NCBI RefSeq assembly: GCF_025144335.1
Contig: NZ_CP083539.1
Span: forward strand, 3,184,777-3,248,776
DNA length: 64,000 nucleotides
Direction: 5' to 3'
Origin: Jannaschia sp. W003
GTDB taxonomy: Bacteria > Pseudomonadota > Alphaproteobacteria > Rhodobacterales > Rhodobacteraceae
The notes under the pieces were generated by a model. It was not told the origin of the DNA, ran no database searches, and saw only the letters and a program-made list of their open reading frames with translations. Both the position numbers and the translations under genes were made by a program. Positions within the stretch are counted from its first letter, which is position 1; every line of letters begins with the position of its first letter. Positions 7,502 to 16,886 of the stretch are shown here, in pieces.

Positions 7502-8179
7502 ATGACCCAAGCGTTCCGCCGCGGCGTCCTCGACGGCCTGCCCTTCATCGTCATCATGGCCCCGTTCGGCGCGCTCTTCGGCGTGCTCGCCACCGAGGCG
7601 GGGCTGCGGCTCGACCAGACGCTGGCCTTCTCGGCGGTGGTGATCGCGGGCGCCGCGCAGTTCACCGCGCTCGGCCTCATGGACGCGGGCGCGCCCGTGG
7701 CGGTGGTGCTCTTGTCCGCGCTCGCGGTGAACCTGCGGATGATGATGTACTCGGCAGCCCTCGTCCCGCACCTCGGCTCGGCGCCGCGCTGGCAGCGGGC
7801 CGCAGCCTCCTACCTCCTGGTGGACCAGACCTACGCCCTGTCGGCCGCGCGCTTCGAGGAGACGCCCTGGAGCGTGCCCGACAAGATGCGCTACTTCGCG
7901 GGCACCGCCCTGCCCGTCTTCCCGGCCTGGACCGGCGGCACGCTGCTCGGCGCCGAACTGGGCGCGCGCGTCCCCGAGAGCTGGCCGCTCGACTTCGCCA
8001 TGCCGCTCGCCTTTCTGGCCCTGGTCGGCCCGATGCTGCGCACCCGCGCCCACGTGGCAGCAGCCTTCGTGTCGGTTGTGGCGGCGCTGGGGCTGGCGTG
8101 GCTGCCCTGGAACCTCGGGCTGCTGGCCGCCGCCGCGCTTGCCATGGCCACCGGCGCCGAAGTGGAGCGGCGGTCGTGA
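7502..8179 (+). CDS. azlC: AzlC-family branched-chain amino acid exporter, large subunit
   Basis: A 225-residue integral membrane protein with hydrophobic segments spread throughout (for example LPFIVIMAPFGALFGVLATEA and VVLLSALAVNLRMMMYSAAL). AzlC/BrnF with AzlD/BrnE forms a two-part exporter of branched-chain amino acids and similar substrates. The motif GAAQFTALGLMDAGAP and the NLRxMMYSA stretch are typical. The ATG at 7502 is used; earlier in-frame codons would run through the repeat DNA. It overlaps azlD by GTGA. The convergent Lrp regulator and nearby alanine dehydrogenase suggest an amino-acid homeostasis group. Confidence 0.93.
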   Translation: MTQAFRRGVLDGLPFIVIMAPFGALFGVLATEAGLRLDQTLAFSAVVIAGAAQFTALGLMDAGAPVAVVLLSALAVNLRMMMYSAALVPHLGSAPRWQRAAASYLLVDQTYALSAARFEETPWSVPDKMRYFAGTALPVFPAWTGGTLLGAELGARVPESWPLDFAMPLAFLALVGPMLRTRAHVAAAFVSVVAALGLAWLPWNLGLLAAAALAMATGAEVERRS

Positions 8180-8496
8180 GCGACGCGGTGGTCTGGTTCG
8201 TGATCGTGGCCCTCGGGGCGGCGACCTACCTCGTGCGGTGGAGCTTCCTCGGCCTCATCGGCGACCGCCCCCTGCCCCCGTGGCTCCTGCGCCATCTGCG
8301 CTACACCGGCGTCGCGGTGATCCCCGGGCTGGTGGCGCCGCTGGTGCTCTGGCCCGCCTCCACGGGCGGCGCGGTGGATCCGTGGCGCCTCCTGGCGGCG
8401 GCGGCGACCCTCGGGGTGGCGGCCTGGCGCAAGGATGTCCTGCAGGCGGTGGCGGCGGGCGCGGTGGTGCTGGGCGCGGCGGCGCTTCTGAGCTGA
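8176..8496 (+). CDS. azlD: AzlD-family branched-chain amino acid exporter, small subunit
   Basis: A 106-residue hydrophobic protein with about three to four membrane segments (VVWFVIVALGAATYLVRWSF; VAVIPGLVAPLVLW; the C-terminal VAAGAVVLGAAALLS). The TYLVR and LRYTGVAVIPGL stretches are typical of AzlD/BrnE. The GTG start at 8176 overlaps the azlC stop by 4 bp, so the two subunits are translationally coupled. It ends 3 bp before the stop of the convergent lrp gene. Confidence 0.93.
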   Translation: MSDAVVWFVIVALGAATYLVRWSFLGLIGDRPLPPWLLRHLRYTGVAVIPGLVAPLVLWPASTGGAVDPWRLLAAAATLGVAAWRKDVLQAVAAGAVVLGAAALLS

Positions 8497-8499
8497 CGC

Positions 8500-8964
8500 T
8501 CAGACGGGCAGCGCGGTCGTCTCCGACACCGTCTTGAGCGCGAAGCTCGACTGCAGCTTGGCCACCCCCGGTAGCCCGGCGAGGTGCTTGCGGTGGATGC
8601 GCGCGAAGTCCTCCGAGTCGCGCGCCACCACCTTCAGCAGGTAGTCGTAGGCGCCCGTCATCAGGTGGCATTCCAGCACGTCCGGGATGCGCGCGGCGGC
8701 GGCCTCGAAGGCGTCGAGCACGTCGTCGGCCTGTGAGGCGAGGCTGATCTCCACGAAGACCACCACGGGCCGCCCCACCGCGCGGCGGTCGAGCAGGGCC
8801 ACCTGCGCGCGGATCACGCCCGCCCGCTCCAGCCGTTGGAGCCTGCGGTGGCACGCCGAGGGCGACAGGTGCACCCGCTCCGACAGCTCGGCCGCCGAGA
8901 GGCGCGCGTCGGCCTGCACGATTCGCAGGAGGCGCGCGTCCGTGTCGTCGTACTCCCGCTCCAC
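8500..8964 (-). CDS. Lrp/AsnC-family transcriptional regulator (probable ald regulator)
   Basis: A 154-residue regulator: an N-terminal winged helix (DDTDARLLRIVQADARLSAAELSERVHLSPSACHRRLQRLE) and a C-terminal RAM effector domain with the typical AYDYLLKV stretch. The GTG at 8964 is chosen because GGGAGGA sits about 8 bases upstream; an ATG 81 bases earlier lacks a clear site. Divergent from alanine dehydrogenase, the arrangement seen for AldR-type Lrp proteins that switch on ald in response to alanine. Role as ald activator is inferred from position. Confidence 0.9.
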   Translation of the reverse strand: MEREYDDTDARLLRIVQADARLSAAELSERVHLSPSACHRRLQRLERAGVIRAQVALLDRRAVGRPVVVFVEISLASQADDVLDAFEAAAARIPDVLECHLMTGAYDYLLKVVARDSEDFARIHRKHLAGLPGVAKLQSSFALKTVSETTALPV

Positions 8965-9101
8965 GCACGATCCTCCCGCCGAAACGCCGTTTCGTGCACG
9001 ATGCAGGCGCTGGGGCATCGATGCAAGCCGGGTTGCGCGAAGCATCGCCGCCGCGCCCGCGCTAGACTGCGTGCAGACACGCCTGTTCAGGGAGAACCAC
9101 C
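8965..9101. promoter_or_regulatory. divergent lrp/ald control region with palindromes
   Basis: Two perfect palindromes stand out: CGAAACGCCGTTTCG at 8980-8994 and GCATCGATGC at 9015-9024. The first lies just upstream of the lrp start, the second between the two promoters. They are candidate Lrp-family operator half-sites; the assignment rests only on symmetry and position. Confidence 0.4.
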
Positions 9102-10226
9102 ATGCTTGTCGGCTGCCCCAAGGAGATCAAGCCCCAGGAGTTCCGCGTCGGCCTCACGCCGTCCGCCGCGCTGGAGCTGATCGCCCACGACCACCAGGTC
9201 GTCATCGAGACCAACGCCGGCACCGGCTCGGGCTTTTCGGACGAGCAGTACCGCCAGATGGGCTGCGAGATCGTGGACACGGCCCAGGAGGTCTTCGCCC
9301 GCGCCGACATGATCGTGAAGGTCAAGGAGCCCCAGGCCCCCGAGCGCGCCATGCTGCGCGAGGGCCAGGTGCTGTTCACCTACCTCCACCTCGCCCCCGA
9401 CCCCGAGCAGACGAAGGACCTCCTGGCCTCCGGCGCCACCTGCATCGCCTACGAGACCGTGACCGACCCGCGCGGCGGCCTGCCGCTGCTGGCGCCCATG
9501 TCCGAGGTAGCCGGGCGCCTCGCCCCGCAGATGGGCGCGTGGACGCTGCAGAAGGCCAACGGCGGGCGCGGCGTCCTGATGGGCGGCGTGCCCGGCGTCG
9601 GCCCGGCCAGCGTCGTGGTGATCGGCGGCGGCGTGGTCGGCACCCATGCGGCGCGCATCGCGGCCGGCATGGGCGCCGACGTCACCGTGCTCGACCGCTC
9701 GATCGACCGGCTGCGCTACCTCGACGACGCCTTCGGCGGCGTCTTCAAGACCCGCTACGCCTCGGCCGGCAACACCGCCGAGATGGTCGTCGCCGCCGAC
9801 ATGGTGATCGGCGCCGTGCTGATCCCCGGTGCCGCGGCACCCAAGCTGGTGACCCGCGCGCAGCTCGCCCACATGAAGCCGGGCGCGGCCATCGTAGACG
9901 TGGCGATCGACCAAGGCGGCTGCTTCGAGACCTCGCGGGCGACCACGCACCAGGACCCGATCTACGAGGTGGACGGCATCATGCACTACTGCGTGGCGAA
10001 CATGCCGGGCGCCGTGGCCCGCACCTCGACCCTGGCCCTCGGCAACGCGACGCTGCCCTTCATGCTGCGCCTTGCCGATCTGGGCTGGAAGGAGGCCTGC
10101 GCCGCCGACCCGCACCTGCGCCGCGGCCTCAACGTCCACGCCGGCAAGCTGACCTACGCCGCCGTGGGCGAGGCGCTGGGGATGGACTCGACGCCCGTCG
10201 AGCAGGTGCTCGGCCTGGCCGCCTGA
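9102..10226 (+). CDS. ald: alanine dehydrogenase
   Basis: NAD+-dependent L-alanine dehydrogenase, interconverting L-alanine and pyruvate plus ammonia in the cytoplasm. The 374-residue length matches the family. The start [20 protein letters not shown] includes the substrate-binding Arg, and VKVKEPQ and YLHLAPD carry the catalytic Lys and His. The NAD-binding fold shows [20 protein letters not shown]. An AGGGAG site precedes the ATG. Transcribed away from the Lrp regulator, which probably controls it. Followed by a convergent mscL, with a CCCCGG-type inverted repeat between them. Confidence 0.97.
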   Translation: MLVGCPKEIKPQEFRVGLTPSAALELIAHDHQVVIETNAGTGSGFSDEQYRQMGCEIVDTAQEVFARADMIVKVKEPQAPERAMLREGQVLFTYLHLAPDPEQTKDLLASGATCIAYETVTDPRGGLPLLAPMSEVAGRLAPQMGAWTLQKANGGRGVLMGGVPGVGPASVVVIGGGVVGTHAARIAAGMGADVTVLDRSIDRLRYLDDAFGGVFKTRYASAGNTAEMVVAADMVIGAVLIPGAAAPKLVTRAQLAHMKPGAAIVDVAIDQGGCFETSRATTHQDPIYEVDGIMHYCVANMPGAVARTSTLALGNATLPFMLRLADLGWKEACAADPHLRRGLNVHAGKLTYAAVGEALGMDSTPVEQVLGLAA

Positions 10227-10239
10227 GGGCGGACGGCGA

Positions 10240-10338
10240 CGCCCCGGTCTCGTGCCGGGGCCTCCGCCCTCCGCTGGCGCCCCGCTCCGCCACCGAAGCG
10301 CCAGCGGCACCCCGAGGCCCCGGATCAGGTCCGGGGCG
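10240..10338. repeat. CCCCGG-type long inverted repeat, copy 2
   Basis: Outer arms start CGCCCCGGTCTCGTGCCGGG and end in AGGCCCCGGATCAGGTCCGG. Inner arms CCGCTGGCGC and GCGCCAGCGG form a nested hairpin. Lies between the convergent ald and mscL genes, where it could stop transcription from both sides. Confidence 0.75.
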
Positions 10339-10346
10339 TGCCCCCC

Positions 10347-10781
10347 TCAGGGCGTCTTCTCGCCCTTCAGCGCGTCGCGGATGTCGATCAGCACGTCGAG
10401 CTGGCTTGGCCCGGTCTTCACCTCGGGCGCCACCTCGTCGGGGCGCTCCGCGGCGGCCTTGATGCGGTTCACGGCCTTCACCAGCATGAACACCACCATG
10501 GCGACGATGAAGAAGTTGATCACCGCCATCACGAACTTGCCCACCGCGAAGACCGGCTCGCCCGACTCCTTGGCCGCCTCCAGCGAGGCGTACTGGCCAT
10601 CCCCGAGGACGTAGAACCAGCCCGAGAAGTCGATGCCGCCGGTGAACAGCGCGATCACCGGATTGATGAGGTCCGAGACCAGCGAGTTGACGATGGCCGT
10701 GAACGCCGCGCCGATGATGATGCCGACGGCGAGGTCGATCACGTTGCCCTTGGCGATGAAGTCCTTGAATTCCTGGATCAT
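10347..10781 (-). CDS. mscL: large-conductance mechanosensitive channel MscL
   Basis: A 144-residue pentameric inner-membrane channel that opens on membrane tension during hypo-osmotic shock. The N-terminus [20 protein letters not shown] and first membrane helix [20 protein letters not shown] are diagnostic. The second helix is [20 protein letters not shown], and a charged cytoplasmic C-terminus follows. The ATG at 10781 is preceded by AGGAC. Convergent with ald. Confidence 0.97.
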   Translation of the reverse strand: MIQEFKDFIAKGNVIDLAVGIIIGAAFTAIVNSLVSDLINPVIALFTGGIDFSGWFYVLGDGQYASLEAAKESGEPVFAVGKFVMAVINFFIVAMVVFMLVKAVNRIKAAAERPDEVAPEVKTGPSQLDVLIDIRDALKGEKTP

Positions 10782-10922
10782 GGAAGTCCTCGTTGGGTTG
10801 TCCGGCCCCGCGGGGGCCCTGCGCGCACGGCCCATCCCCCGAACGCGCGCCGATGTCTGCCCCCCCCGCGCGCCGCGCGCCGCGCGCTGCGTCCCCCATG
10901 CGACACCCTTCGGGAGCTTCCG

Positions 10923-11624
10923 ATGACCGACCTCTCAGCCTTTCCGATCACCCGCCGCTGGCCGCCCCGGCGCGCGGACGCGGTCCAGCTCTACGGCTTC
11001 CCCACGCCGAACGGGCGCAAGGTGGCGATCATGCTCGAGGAGACGGGCCTCCCCTACGACGCCCACCGCGTCACGCTGGACCCGGCGGACGTGAAGTCGG
11101 AGGCCTTCACGTCGCTGAACCCCAACGGGCGGATCCCCGCGATCCTCGACCCCACGGGCCCGGACGGACGGCCCGTGGCGCTGTTCGAGAGCGGCGCGAT
11201 CCTGCTCTACCTCGGCGAGAAGGCGGGCCGGTTCCTCGGCCGCGACGCCGCGGAGCGGGCGCACGTCACCGCCTGGCTGATGTGGCAGATGGGGGGCCTC
11301 GGACCGGCCACGGGGCGGCTGGGCTGGCTGGTCCGCGGCGCGGGCCGCGCGGTCGCGGACCCGCGGCCCCGCCGGCACGCGGCGGACGAGGTGCGGCGGC
11401 TCCTGGGGGTGCTCGACGGCGCGCTGGAGGGGCGGGCGTGGATCGCCGGCGACTACTCGGTGGCGGACATGGCGATCGCGCCGTGGCTGGACGGGCTGGA
11501 GATGTACGGCGCGCGCGAGATCGCGGGCTGGGACGGGTTCGCGAACCTCGCCCCCTACCTCCACCGCTTCCGCGCCCGCCCGGCCGTGGCGCGCGGATGG
11601 GACGTGCCCCCGCGCGCGGGCTGA
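10923..11624 (+). CDS. glutathione S-transferase family protein, YfcG/Nu-class-like
   Basis: A 233-residue protein with a thioredoxin-like N-terminal domain ([47 protein letters not shown]) and an alpha-helical C-terminal domain ([15 protein letters not shown]). The pattern resembles Nu-class disulfide-bond oxidoreductases. The stretch after the usual WMMGQ-like motif (here [16 protein letters not shown]) has diverged, with an Arg-rich insert near residue 145. Substrate unknown. No operon partner; mscL is divergent upstream. Confidence 0.85.
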   Translation: MTDLSAFPITRRWPPRRADAVQLYGFPTPNGRKVAIMLEETGLPYDAHRVTLDPADVKSEAFTSLNPNGRIPAILDPTGPDGRPVALFESGAILLYLGEKAGRFLGRDAAERAHVTAWLMWQMGGLGPATGRLGWLVRGAGRAVADPRPRRHAADEVRRLLGVLDGALEGRAWIAGDYSVADMAIAPWLDGLEMYGAREIAGWDGFANLAPYLHRFRARPAVARGWDVPPRAG

Positions 11625-11634
11625 GCCGCGCCCC

Positions 11635-11724
11635 TCATGTCGTTGCCGCGACGCCCCAGCCGAGGATCACGAGGACGGACAGCAGCGACAGCGCGAGGAC
11701 CGCGATTTCCAGACGTTCGATCAT
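11635..11724 (-). CDS. putative 29-residue single-span membrane peptide
   Basis: Below the size of most gene predictions. The frame gives a 29-residue peptide: a short charged start (MIERLE), then an unbroken hydrophobic span of about 20 residues (IAVLALSLLSVLVILGWGVA), then ATT and a stop. This is the design of small inner-membrane proteins. An AAGG lies 8 bases before the ATG. It sits in the gap between convergent GST and YtoQ genes and ends 10 bp after the GST stop on the opposite strand. Function unknown. It could be chance, but a Leu/Val/Ile-rich hydrophobic run with no interruption is uncommon in random GC-rich sequence. Confidence 0.45.
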   Translation of the reverse strand: MIERLEIAVLALSLLSVLVILGWGVAATT

Positions 11725-11779
11725 CCGCGAACCTTGCGCCGCGAGGCGTTGACGGTCGGTTAACGGCCCCGATCGGCGG

Positions 11780-12229
11780 TCAGTCCGGCAGCGCGCCCGT
11801 CAGGACGTAGCGCAGCACCGCTGCCACCTGCGCGGGCGTCTCGCACACGGCGGCCGCCGCCGCGCAGACCTCCTTGAGCGCGTGCCCGTGCTCGGGCGGG
11901 TGCTGCACGACGAGCGACTTGCCCAGCGCCGCCGCCTGCCCCGCGTCGAAGGCGGCGTTCCACTGGCGGTACTTCTCGCCGAAGCGCACCACCACCACGT
12001 CGGCCTCGGCGATGGCCTTGCGCGTGCGGATGCCGTTGATCCCGGCGCCCAGCCGGTCGTGCCAGACCTGCCGCTCCTCCTCGCCGAGGATGGCGACGCC
12101 GCAGTCGTCCGAGGCGGCGTGGTCGGTGACCGGCATGGTGAAGCGCACGGGCAGCCCCTCGCAGGCCCGCTCGATCTCGGCGCGCCAGCCCGAGTGGATC
12201 TCGCCGGCGAGGTAGACGGTCAGGTGCAT
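11780..12229 (-). CDS. YtoQ family protein
   Basis: A 149-residue protein starting MHLTVYLAGEIHSGWRAEIE. The GEIH start, the RFTMPVTDHAASDDCG stretch and the AEADVVVVRFGEKYRQWN segment match the YtoQ family as I remember it. The fold is related to nucleoside 2-deoxyribosyltransferases, but no reaction is known. CGGAGG precedes the ATG. Downstream of pnp on the same strand but separated from it by a strong terminator hairpin, so probably its own unit. Confidence 0.8.
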   Translation of the reverse strand: MHLTVYLAGEIHSGWRAEIERACEGLPVRFTMPVTDHAASDDCGVAILGEEERQVWHDRLGAGINGIRTRKAIAEADVVVVRFGEKYRQWNAAFDAGQAAALGKSLVVQHPPEHGHALKEVCAAAAAVCETPAQVAAVLRYVLTGALPD

Positions 12230-12280
12230 GGGGGCCTCCGGGTTTCGCCCCGGCCTAGAACGCGGACCCGTGAAACGCAA

Positions 12281-12305
12281 AGGGCCCCGGCGATGCCGGG
12301 GCCCT
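12281..12305 (-). terminator. rho-independent terminator after pnp
   Basis: Perfect 11-bp arms AGGGCCCCGGC (12281-12291) and GCCGGGGCCCT (12295-12305) with a 3-base loop, starting 20 bp after the pnp stop. On the minus strand TTTGCGTTT follows the stem, a short T-rich tail. Confidence 0.8.
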
Positions 12306-12325
12306 CTGTCGCGCTTGCCCGCCTA

Positions 12326-14458
12326 TCACTCGGCGTCGGCCTTGGCCTCTTCCTCGCCGGTCTCCTGGTTGACCATCTTCATGGCCAGCCGGACCTTGCC
12401 GCGGTCGTCGAAGCCCAGGAGCTTGACCCAGACCTCCTGGCCCTCCTTGAGGACGTCCGAGGGGTGGTTCAGGCGGCGGTTCTCGATCTGGGAGACGTGC
12501 ACCAGCCCGTCGCGCTTGCCGAAGAAGTTCACGAAGGCGCCGAAGTCGACGATCTTCACGACCTTGCCGCGGTAGACCTTGCCCTCCTCGGGCTCGGCCA
12601 CGATCGAGTGGATCATCTCGTAGGCCTTCTTGATGGCCTCGCCGTTGGCGGACGCGATCTTGATCACGCCGTCGTCGTTGATGTCCACCTTGGCGCCCGA
12701 GACCTCGACGATCTCGCGGATGACCTTGCCGCCCGAGCCGATCACTTCGCGGATCTTGTCGGTGGGGATCTGCATGGTCTCGATGCGCGGCGCGTGCTCC
12801 GAGAACTCGCGGCGCCCTTCGGTCAGCGCCTTGCCCATCTCCTCGAGGATGTGCATCCGGCCCCGCTTGGCCTGCTCGAGGGCGGTCTCCATGATCTCGG
12901 GCGTGATGCCCGCGACCTTGATGTCCATCTGGAGCGAGGTGATGCCCGCCTCGGAGCCGGCGACCTTGAAGTCCATGTCGCCGAGGTGGTCCTCGTCGCC
13001 CAGGATGTCGGTCAGCACCGCGTAGGCGCCGTCGTCCTCGAGCACGAGGCCCATCGCCACGCCGGCCACGGGGGCCTTCAGCGGCACGCCCGCGTCCATC
13101 ATCGACAGCGAGGCGCCGCAGACGGTGGCCATGGAGCTGGAGCCGTTCGACTCGGTGATCTCCGAGACGAGGCGGATCGTGTAGGGGAAGTCGGTCGGCG
13201 CCGGCAGCACCGCCTGCAGCGCGCGCCAGGCAAGCTTGCCGTGGCCGATCTCGCGGCGGCCCGGAGGCCCGAAGCGGCCCACCTCGCCCACCGAGTAGGG
13301 GGGGAAGTTGTAGTGCAGCAGGAAGTTCGAGCGGAAGTTGCCGTGCAGCGCGTCGATGATCTGCTCGTCGTCGCCCGTGCCCAGCGTGGTCACCACGAGT
13401 CCTTGCGTCTCGCCGCGCGTGAACAGCGCCGAGCCGTGGGTGCGCGGCAGCAGCCCGACCTCGGCGTCGATGGCGCGCACGGTGTCGAGGGCGCGCCCGT
13501 CGATGCGCTTGCCGTTGCGCACCACGTCGCCGCGCAGGACGGTGGATTCCAGCTTCTTGAGCGCGGAGCCGAGGTTTGCGTCCTCGCGCTGCTCGTCCGT
13601 CAGCGCCTCGCGGATCGCGTCCTTGGCGGCCGAGACGGCCGAGGTGCGCTCCTGCTTGTCGGTGATGGCGTAGGCGTCGCGCATGCGCTGCTCGCCGGCG
13701 GCCTTCACGGCCTCGAACAGATCCGAGTAGTCGGGCGCCTGGAAGTCGAACGGCTCCTTGGCAGCGTCCTCGGCCAGCGCGACGATCAGGTCGATCACGG
13801 GCTGCATCTGCTCGTGGCCGAACTTCACGGCGCCCAGCATCTCGGCCTCGGACAGCTCGTAGGCCTCCGATTCCACCATCATCACGGCGTCCTTGGTGCC
13901 GGCGACGACCAGATCGAGGCGCTGCTCGGGGTCCATGCGGAGCCCCTGCATGTCATCGACGGCCGGGTTCAGCACGTACTCGCCGTCCACGAAGCCCACG
14001 CGGGCGCCGGCGATCGGGCCGCGGAAGGGCGCGCCCGAAATGGTGAGCGCGGCCGAGGCGGCGATCATGGCAACGATGTCGGGGTCGTTCTCGAGGTCGT
14101 GGCTGAGCACGGTGCAGATCACGAGGACTTCGTTCTTGAAGCCCGGCACGAACAGCGGGCGCAGGGGCCGGTCGATGAGACGGCTGGTGAGCGTCTCCTT
14201 CTCGGTGGGCCGCGCCTCGCGCTTGAAGAACCCGCCCGGGACCTTGCCGGCGGCGTAGTACTTCTCGTTGTAGTGAACCGTCAGGGGGAAGAAGTCCTGG
14301 CCCGGCTTCGGCGCCTTGGCGTAGGTCACGGCGGCCATGACGGAGGTCTCGCCGTAGGTCGCGATCACGCAGCCGTCGGCCTGGCGGGCGATCTTGCCGG
14401 TCTCGAGGGTGAGGGTGTCGTGCCCCCACTCCATATCTTTCTTCACGATGTCGAACAT
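12326..14458 (-). CDS. pnp: polyribonucleotide nucleotidyltransferase (PNPase)
   Basis: A 710-residue phosphorolytic 3'-5' exoribonuclease, a trimeric component of the RNA degradosome. Two RNase PH domains are visible: the first includes [20 protein letters not shown], the second [14 protein letters not shown] and [23 protein letters not shown] domain ([15 protein letters not shown]) and a C-terminal S1 domain ([20 protein letters not shown]) complete the standard layout. The start [12 protein letters not shown] matches the usual N-terminus. rpsO normally sits next to pnp; here two unrelated genes separate them by about 1.9 kb. Confidence 0.98.
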   Translation of the reverse strand: MFDIVKKDMEWGHDTLTLETGKIARQADGCVIATYGETSVMAAVTYAKAPKPGQDFFPLTVHYNEKYYAAGKVPGGFFKREARPTEKETLTSRLIDRPLRPLFVPGFKNEVLVICTVLSHDLENDPDIVAMIAASAALTISGAPFRGPIAGARVGFVDGEYVLNPAVDDMQGLRMDPEQRLDLVVAGTKDAVMMVESEAYELSEAEMLGAVKFGHEQMQPVIDLIVALAEDAAKEPFDFQAPDYSDLFEAVKAAGEQRMRDAYAITDKQERTSAVSAAKDAIREALTDEQREDANLGSALKKLESTVLRGDVVRNGKRIDGRALDTVRAIDAEVGLLPRTHGSALFTRGETQGLVVTTLGTGDDEQIIDALHGNFRSNFLLHYNFPPYSVGEVGRFGPPGRREIGHGKLAWRALQAVLPAPTDFPYTIRLVSEITESNGSSSMATVCGASLSMMDAGVPLKAPVAGVAMGLVLEDDGAYAVLTDILGDEDHLGDMDFKVAGSEAGITSLQMDIKVAGITPEIMETALEQAKRGRMHILEEMGKALTEGRREFSEHAPRIETMQIPTDKIREVIGSGGKVIREIVEVSGAKVDINDDGVIKIASANGEAIKKAYEMIHSIVAEPEEGKVYRGKVVKIVDFGAFVNFFGKRDGLVHVSQIENRRLNHPSDVLKEGQEVWVKLLGFDDRGKVRLAMKMVNQETGEEEAKADAE

Positions 14459-14686
14459 GCGTTTTCCTGTCTGGGAGCGCACCCGCCCCTGCGGGTCTCC
14501 CGAATGCGTGGCGGCCCCATTGCCGCCGGCCCCTGTGTCCTCTGCACGACGCCGGGGTCCGCTGCGTCACGTCTCAGATGGTGCGCATGTAGGGGCATCG
14601 GCGGCGGAAGGGAAGCCGCGGCGTGGGTGCGCGGGGCAACGATCCTCGCCGCTCCGCGTTGGAAGCCGACCCATCGGAGAATCGCC

Positions 14687-15514
14687 ATGTCCCGCCCCGC
14701 GCTCCGCCTCGCCGCGGCCGCCCTCGCCGTGCTCGCCCCCGCCGCCGCCCTCGCCGACACCGCCGCCGACCGGCGCGGCGACACCGCCTTCCACGACCCC
14801 GCCATCGCGCACGCCCCCGCCGACGGAGTCGTGCGGCTCTACGGCGCGGGCGGGCCGCACACCGCGTTCCAGAAGGTGGCCGACGTCTGGGAAGAACGCA
14901 CCGGCACCGAGGTCGAGGTCGTCGCCGGCCCCGAGAGCGACTGGACCGCCGACGCGCAGCGCGGCGCGGACATCCTGTGGGGCACCTCCGAGCAGTCCAT
15001 GACCGCGTTCCTCCTGACCTACACCGCGTTCGACCCCGCGAGCGTCGAGCCGATCTTCCTGCGCCCCGCGGTGATCGCCGTAGCCGCGGGCAACCCACGC
15101 GGGATCGAGGGCTTCGACGACCTGCTCGCCGAGGACGTCCGCATCGTCGTCACCGAGGGCGCTGGCGTCTACAACACCTCGGGCACGGGCGTGTGGGAGG
15201 ACGTGGCCGGGCGGCTCGGGCGGCTGGAGGACGTGGCGCGCTTCCGAGGCAACATCGTCGCCTACGCGCTCGGCTCGGGCGCGAGCTACGCGCAGTTCGC
15301 GGAGCGGGATGCGGATGCGTGGATCACCTGGCCCAACTGGCCGATCACCAAGGACGACCTGGACATGGTCGAGCTCGCGCCCGAGCGCACGATCTGGCGC
15401 GACGTGAACGTGGCCGTCTCGCCCGACGCGGACCCCGAGGCCCGCGCGTTCCTCGACTTCCTCGTGGGCGAGGAGGGGCAGGCGCTCATGCGGACCGAGG
15501 GCTGGGTCCGCTAG
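14687..15514 (+). CDS. AcfC-type periplasmic substrate-binding protein
   Basis: A 275-residue exported protein: signal peptide about residues 1-23 (Ala-rich, cleaved near ALADTAAD), then an extracellular solute-binding fold. LYGAGGPHTAFQKVADVWEE, ILWGTSEQSMTAFLL, FLRPAVIAVAAGNPRGI, YNTSGTGVWEDVAGR and DAWITWPNWPITK follow almost motif by motif the Vibrio accessory colonization factor AcfC family, which is related to sulfate/molybdate-binding proteins. Family members are often orphan, and no permease or ATPase is nearby here, so the ligand is unknown. Its 3' end overlaps the convergent hydroxylase gene by 29 bp. Confidence 0.85.
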   Translation: MSRPALRLAAAALAVLAPAAALADTAADRRGDTAFHDPAIAHAPADGVVRLYGAGGPHTAFQKVADVWEERTGTEVEVVAGPESDWTADAQRGADILWGTSEQSMTAFLLTYTAFDPASVEPIFLRPAVIAVAAGNPRGIEGFDDLLAEDVRIVVTEGAGVYNTSGTGVWEDVAGRLGRLEDVARFRGNIVAYALGSGASYAQFAERDADAWITWPNWPITKDDLDMVELAPERTIWRDVNVAVSPDADPEARAFLDFLVGEEGQALMRTEGWVR

Positions 15515-16226
15515 TCCCCCGCGCCCGCGGCGGCGTGTCGATGCCGTGGGCCTTGCGCGCCGTCACCAGCCGCAGGTCCTCGGGGTCCATGCCCAGCGAC
15601 AGCATCGTGCGCGGGTCGAAGCGGGCCCGCGCCGCCGCCGCATCGTGGGGCGTGCCCATCAGCCGGTCGATCCAGCCCATGCCGAAGCTGACGTGGAACG
15701 TGGCGCGGTGGTCCTGGAAGTGGTGGGTGAGGTGGCTGCGCGTGACCTTCTGCCCGAACCACCCCTTGGGCACCCGCAGGTGCGCCAGCGTGTGGCAGTA
15801 CTCGTAGAACGCGAAGGCCGTGGCCGAGCCGCCGAACAGCGCCACCCACGACAGGAGCGCCGCCGGCCCGAGGCCGACGAGCGGCCACAGCACGAGGACG
15901 TGCAGCAACACCGAGAGGAGCCCGAAGCGCACCGGGTACCAGTGGTCGTCGCCGGTGAAGAACTCCGGGTCGGCGGGAAACTCGTGGTGGCCGATGTGGG
16001 AGCGCCACAGCGCCGTGAACGCCCCCTGCTCGCGGGGCGGCGCACGGTGCAGCAGGAACCGGTGCATCGCGTACTCCACGAAGAACTGCAGCACCGCCCC
16101 GTAGAGCGCGGCGGCGAGCAGCCACGGCGACGGAAACAGCACGGCCAGCACGACGGCGAGCGCCCAGAACGGCGCGAGCCGCCGCAGGCTGCCCATGTGC
16201 ACGAGCACGCGGAGCGTCGGGATCAT
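15486..16226 (-). CDS. fatty acid hydroxylase superfamily membrane protein
   Basis: A 246-residue di-iron membrane oxygenase. Hydrophobic segments occur at about 17-50, 102-117 and 122-141. Histidine clusters typical of the sterol desaturase/fatty-acid hydroxylase superfamily are H55-H60 (HRFLLH), H77-H81 (HIGHH), H145-H149 (HTLAH) and HLTHHFQDH (165-173). The substrate may be a fatty acid, sterol or carotenoid; nothing nearby decides it. The start at 16226 follows GGGAGAGGA. It is the first gene downstream of rpsO on the same strand but lies beyond an rpsO terminator, and it overlaps acfC tail to tail. Confidence 0.85.
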   Translation of the reverse strand: MIPTLRVLVHMGSLRRLAPFWALAVVLAVLFPSPWLLAAALYGAVLQFFVEYAMHRFLLHRAPPREQGAFTALWRSHIGHHEFPADPEFFTGDDHWYPVRFGLLSVLLHVLVLWPLVGLGPAALLSWVALFGGSATAFAFYEYCHTLAHLRVPKGWFGQKVTRSHLTHHFQDHRATFHVSFGMGWIDRLMGTPHDAAAARARFDPRTMLSLGMDPEDLRLVTARKAHGIDTPPRARGTSGPSPRSA

Positions 16227-16322
16227 GGCACGTCCTCTCCCTGTGACGCCCCCGAGGATCGCCGCGAAGGCGCGCACGGGTCAACACGGACGCGGCGTCG
16301 CGTGCCCCCCCCAAACGCAGGA

Positions 16323-16342
16323 CGCCCCCGCGAGCGGGGGCG
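16323..16342 (-). terminator. hairpin after rpsO
   Basis: CGCCCCCG (16323-16330) and CGGGGGCG (16335-16342) form a GC stem with a 4-base loop about 40 bp after the rpsO stop. There is no clear T tract, so termination may be partial or Rho-assisted. Confidence 0.55.
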
Positions 16343-16380
16343 CCGGAGGGCGTCGGGCGTGCCCCCGCGGGGGCCGGCCT

Positions 16381-16650
16381 TCAGCGGCGGATGCCGAGGC
16401 GCTCGATCAGCGAGCGGTAGCGGGCCTCGTCCTTGCCGCGGGTGTAGTCCAGCAGCTTGCGGCGCTGGGCCACCATCATCAGGAGACCACGGCGCGAGTG
16501 GTTGTCCTTCTTGTGGGACTTGAAGTGCTCGGTCAGCGTGTTGATCCGGCTGGTCAGGATCGCGACCTGCACTTCCGGAGAGCCGGTGTCGCCCTCCTTC
16601 GTCCCGAATTCCTTGATGAGCTTCTGCTTCTCTTCGACGGTGATCGACAT
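16381..16650 (-). CDS. rpsO: 30S ribosomal protein S15
   Basis: An 89-residue primary 16S-binding protein of the small subunit platform. [41 protein letters not shown] and [13 protein letters not shown] are unmistakable S15 stretches. The start MSITVEEKQ is chosen because GGAGG lies directly ahead; an in-frame ATG 12 bases earlier contains that site. Confidence 0.98.
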   Translation of the reverse strand: MSITVEEKQKLIKEFGTKEGDTGSPEVQVAILTSRINTLTEHFKSHKKDNHSRRGLLMMVAQRRKLLDYTRGKDEARYRSLIERLGIRR

Positions 16651-16886
16651 CGGGGCCTCCATGGCTTGATGCGGCGGCGGCCGGGATGTCGTCCAGCACG
16701 CGCCAGTGGAAGGCCGCCCCGTACACGAGCCCCGCGCGGGGCGAAAGCCCCCTCCCGCGCCGTTAACCCCGAGGCCATGCCGCGCTCGCCCGGCGGGGGG
16801 CGCCCGTGCTAGCTCCGGGCAGCGCCGCCCGGGGGGATGCGGCGGCCGGCCCGCCGGGGGCCGGCGCGCATCCGGAGGCCCGCCCC

